A stretch of DNA of 6,128 bases from Modestobacter sp. (GTDB taxonomy: Bacteria > Actinomycetota > Actinomycetes > Mycobacteriales > Geodermatophilaceae). Location of the stretch: the NCBI GenBank assembly GCA_025966175.1, contig JAOPVN010000291.1:1-6128 (forward strand), given 5' to 3'. Under the pieces are notes generated by a model. That model was not told the origin of the DNA and made no database searches. It saw only the letters and a list, made by a program, of their open reading frames with translations. A program made the position numbers and the translations under genes. Positions 5,064 through 6,128 of this stretch are shown here, piece after piece; position 1 is the first letter of the stretch; the number at the start of each line of letters is the position of its first letter.

Positions 5064-6128
5064 GGGGACAGCTCCTGGGCGTCGTAGGCGTCGGGCGAGG
5101 GAGCCGGGCGCCCCTGCGCGGCAGCCGCGGCCTGAGCGGCGGCGGGCAGCGCGGCGAGCACGTGCTCGACGGCGTCGTCGTCCAGCGCGGCGCTGACGAA
5201 CCACGCCTCGAACGCCGACGGCGGCAGGTAGACGCCGCGGGCGAGCATCGCGTGGAAGAAGGCGGTGTGCGCGGCGACGTCCTGGCTGCGGGCGTCGTCG
5301 TAGTTCCGCACCTGGCGCCCGTCGGGGACGAAGAAGACCGAGAACATCGAGCCGGCCTGCTGCACCCGGTGCGGGACGCCGGCGGCGACCAGCGCGGCGC
5401 CGGCCGCGTCGCGCAGCGTGGCGGCGACGGCGTCACAGCGGGCGTAGACCTCGTCGGTGCACAGCCGCAGCGTGGTCAGCCCGGCGGCGACGGCCACCGG
5501 GTTCCCGGCCAGGGTGCCGGCCTGGTAGACCGGCCCGGCCGGTGCCAGCTGGTCCATCACGTCGGCCCGGCCGCCGAACGCGGCCGCCGGCATCCCGCCG
5601 CCCATGACCTTGCCGAAGGTGAACAGGTCGGCGTCGACCGGGTCGAGGCCGTACCAGCCCGAGCCGGAGACCCGGAAGCCGGTCATCACCTCGTCCACCA
5701 CCAGCAGCGCGCCGGCTGCCGCGGTGATCCGACGGAGGTGGGAGTTGAACCCGTCCAGCGGCGGGACGACGCCCATGTTGCCCGCGGCCGCCTCGGTGAT
5801 CACGCAGGCGATCTGGTCACCGCGCTCGGCGAAGACCTCCTCGACCGCGGCGACGTCGTTGTAGGGCAGCACGATCGTGTCGGCCGCGGCGCCGGTGGTG
5901 ACACCGGGAGTGTCCGGCAGCCCGAGGGTGGCCACCCCGGACCCGGCCGCGGCCAGCAGCGCGTCGACGTGGCCGTGGTAGCAGCCGGCGAACTTCACCA
6001 CCAGCGGCCGGCCGGTGGCGCCGCGGGCCAGCCGGATGGCCGACAGCACCGCCTCCGTGCCGGAGTTCACCAGCCGGACCCGCTCGACCGGGGCCACCCG
6101 GCCGGCGATCTCCTCGGCCAGGTCCACC
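5060..6128 (-). CDS. hemL: Glutamate-1-semialdehyde 2,1-aminomutase HemL, N-terminus missing at the right edge
   Basis: HemL converts glutamate-1-semialdehyde to 5-aminolevulinate, the last C5-pathway step that feeds heme synthesis, and uses pyridoxal phosphate in the cytoplasm. About 355 C-terminal residues are visible. The usual length is about 430-440, so roughly 80 are missing beyond the edge. Counting from the first visible valine, recognisable family segments are NSGTEAVLSAIRLARG (21-36), YHGHVDALL (50-58), ITEAAAGNMGVV (110-121) and VVDEVMTGFR (143-152). FGKVMGGGMP (171-180) follows, where Lys173 is the cofactor lysine, and then AGTLAGNP (203-210). The GTG at the very edge is internal, not the start. 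The C-terminus ends in an Ala/Pro-rich tail (about 328-355) beyond the conserved fold. The stop overlaps the phosphatase start by 4 bases, making hemL the promoter-side gene of the visible operon. Confidence 0.95.
   Translation of the reverse strand, partial: VDLAEEIAGRVAPVERVRLVNSGTEAVLSAIRLARGATGRPLVVKFAGCYHGHVDALLAAAGSGVATLGLPDTPGVTTGAAADTIVLPYNDVAAVEEVFAERGDQIACVITEAAAGNMGVVPPLDGFNSHLRRITAAAGALLVVDEVMTGFRVSGSGWYGLDPVDADLFTFGKVMGGGMPAAAFGGRADVMDQLAPAGPVYQAGTLAGNPVAVAAGLTTLRLCTDEVYARCDAVAATLRDAAGAALVAAGVPHRVQQAGSMFSVFFVPDGRQVRNYDDARSQDVAAHTAFFHAMLARGVYLPPSAFEAWFVSAALDDDAVEHVLAALPAAAQAAAAAQGRPAPSPDAYDAQELSP
5072..5076 (-). promoter_or_regulatory. Ribosome binding site of the histidine phosphatase gene inside hemL
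   Basis: AGGAG on the minus strand lies within the last hemL codons, 8 bases before the GTG at 5063. It favours that start over the in-frame ATG at 5039, whose upstream sequence (GGCGAGCGAACGC) is a poorer match. Confidence 0.6.

Noticed and set aside
4173..5087. Plus-strand open frame (304 codons) opposite the phosphatase
   Set aside because: The same GC-bias artefact. The minus-strand gene has a complete catalytic motif set.
6125..6127. GTG at the right edge as the hemL start
   Set aside because: HemL normally has about 80 more residues before this point, so the gene is simply cut by the window edge.

Overview
This is a very GC-rich window with strong G/C third-position bias and frequent GTG starts, typical of a high-GC actinobacterium. 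The gene order (hemL, histidine phosphatase, thioredoxin-like lipoprotein, ccdA, resB, ccsB) is the one known from Actinomycetota, including the Mycobacterium tuberculosis Rv0524-Rv0529 region. A Geodermatophilaceae-like source (Blastococcus/Geodermatophilus/Modestobacter type) is my guess from protein style only and is not proven.

Every gene I can support lies on the minus strand, so transcription runs from the right edge to the left. The order is: hemL (5' end beyond the right edge), a histidine-phosphatase-family protein, a TlpA/ResA-like lipoprotein, ccdA, resB and ccsB. All five internal junctions are tight. Three are 4-bp GTGA stop/start overlaps, one is an 8-bp overlap, and one is a 1-bp gap. 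This looks like a single translationally coupled operon. A perfect 8-bp hairpin just after ccsB probably ends it. Beyond it, a separate minus-strand gene begins at 259 and runs off the left edge; it has no recognisable domain.

Functionally, the operon joins a tetrapyrrole step (HemL makes 5-aminolevulinate) to System II cytochrome c maturation. CcdA passes electrons across the membrane, the TlpA/ResA lipoprotein reduces the CxxCH cysteines of apocytochrome c on the outer face, and ResB-CcsB export heme and ligate it. The role of the phosphatase in this set is not known from the sequence. No apocytochrome (CxxCH) is encoded among the genes in this window.

No tRNA, rRNA, CRISPR array, insertion sequence or other mobile element was seen. 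The window is essentially an ordinary conserved core locus. The points worth a second look are the coupling pattern, the conserved but unexplained phosphatase, an inverted repeat upstream of the left-edge gene, and that gene's unknown identity.
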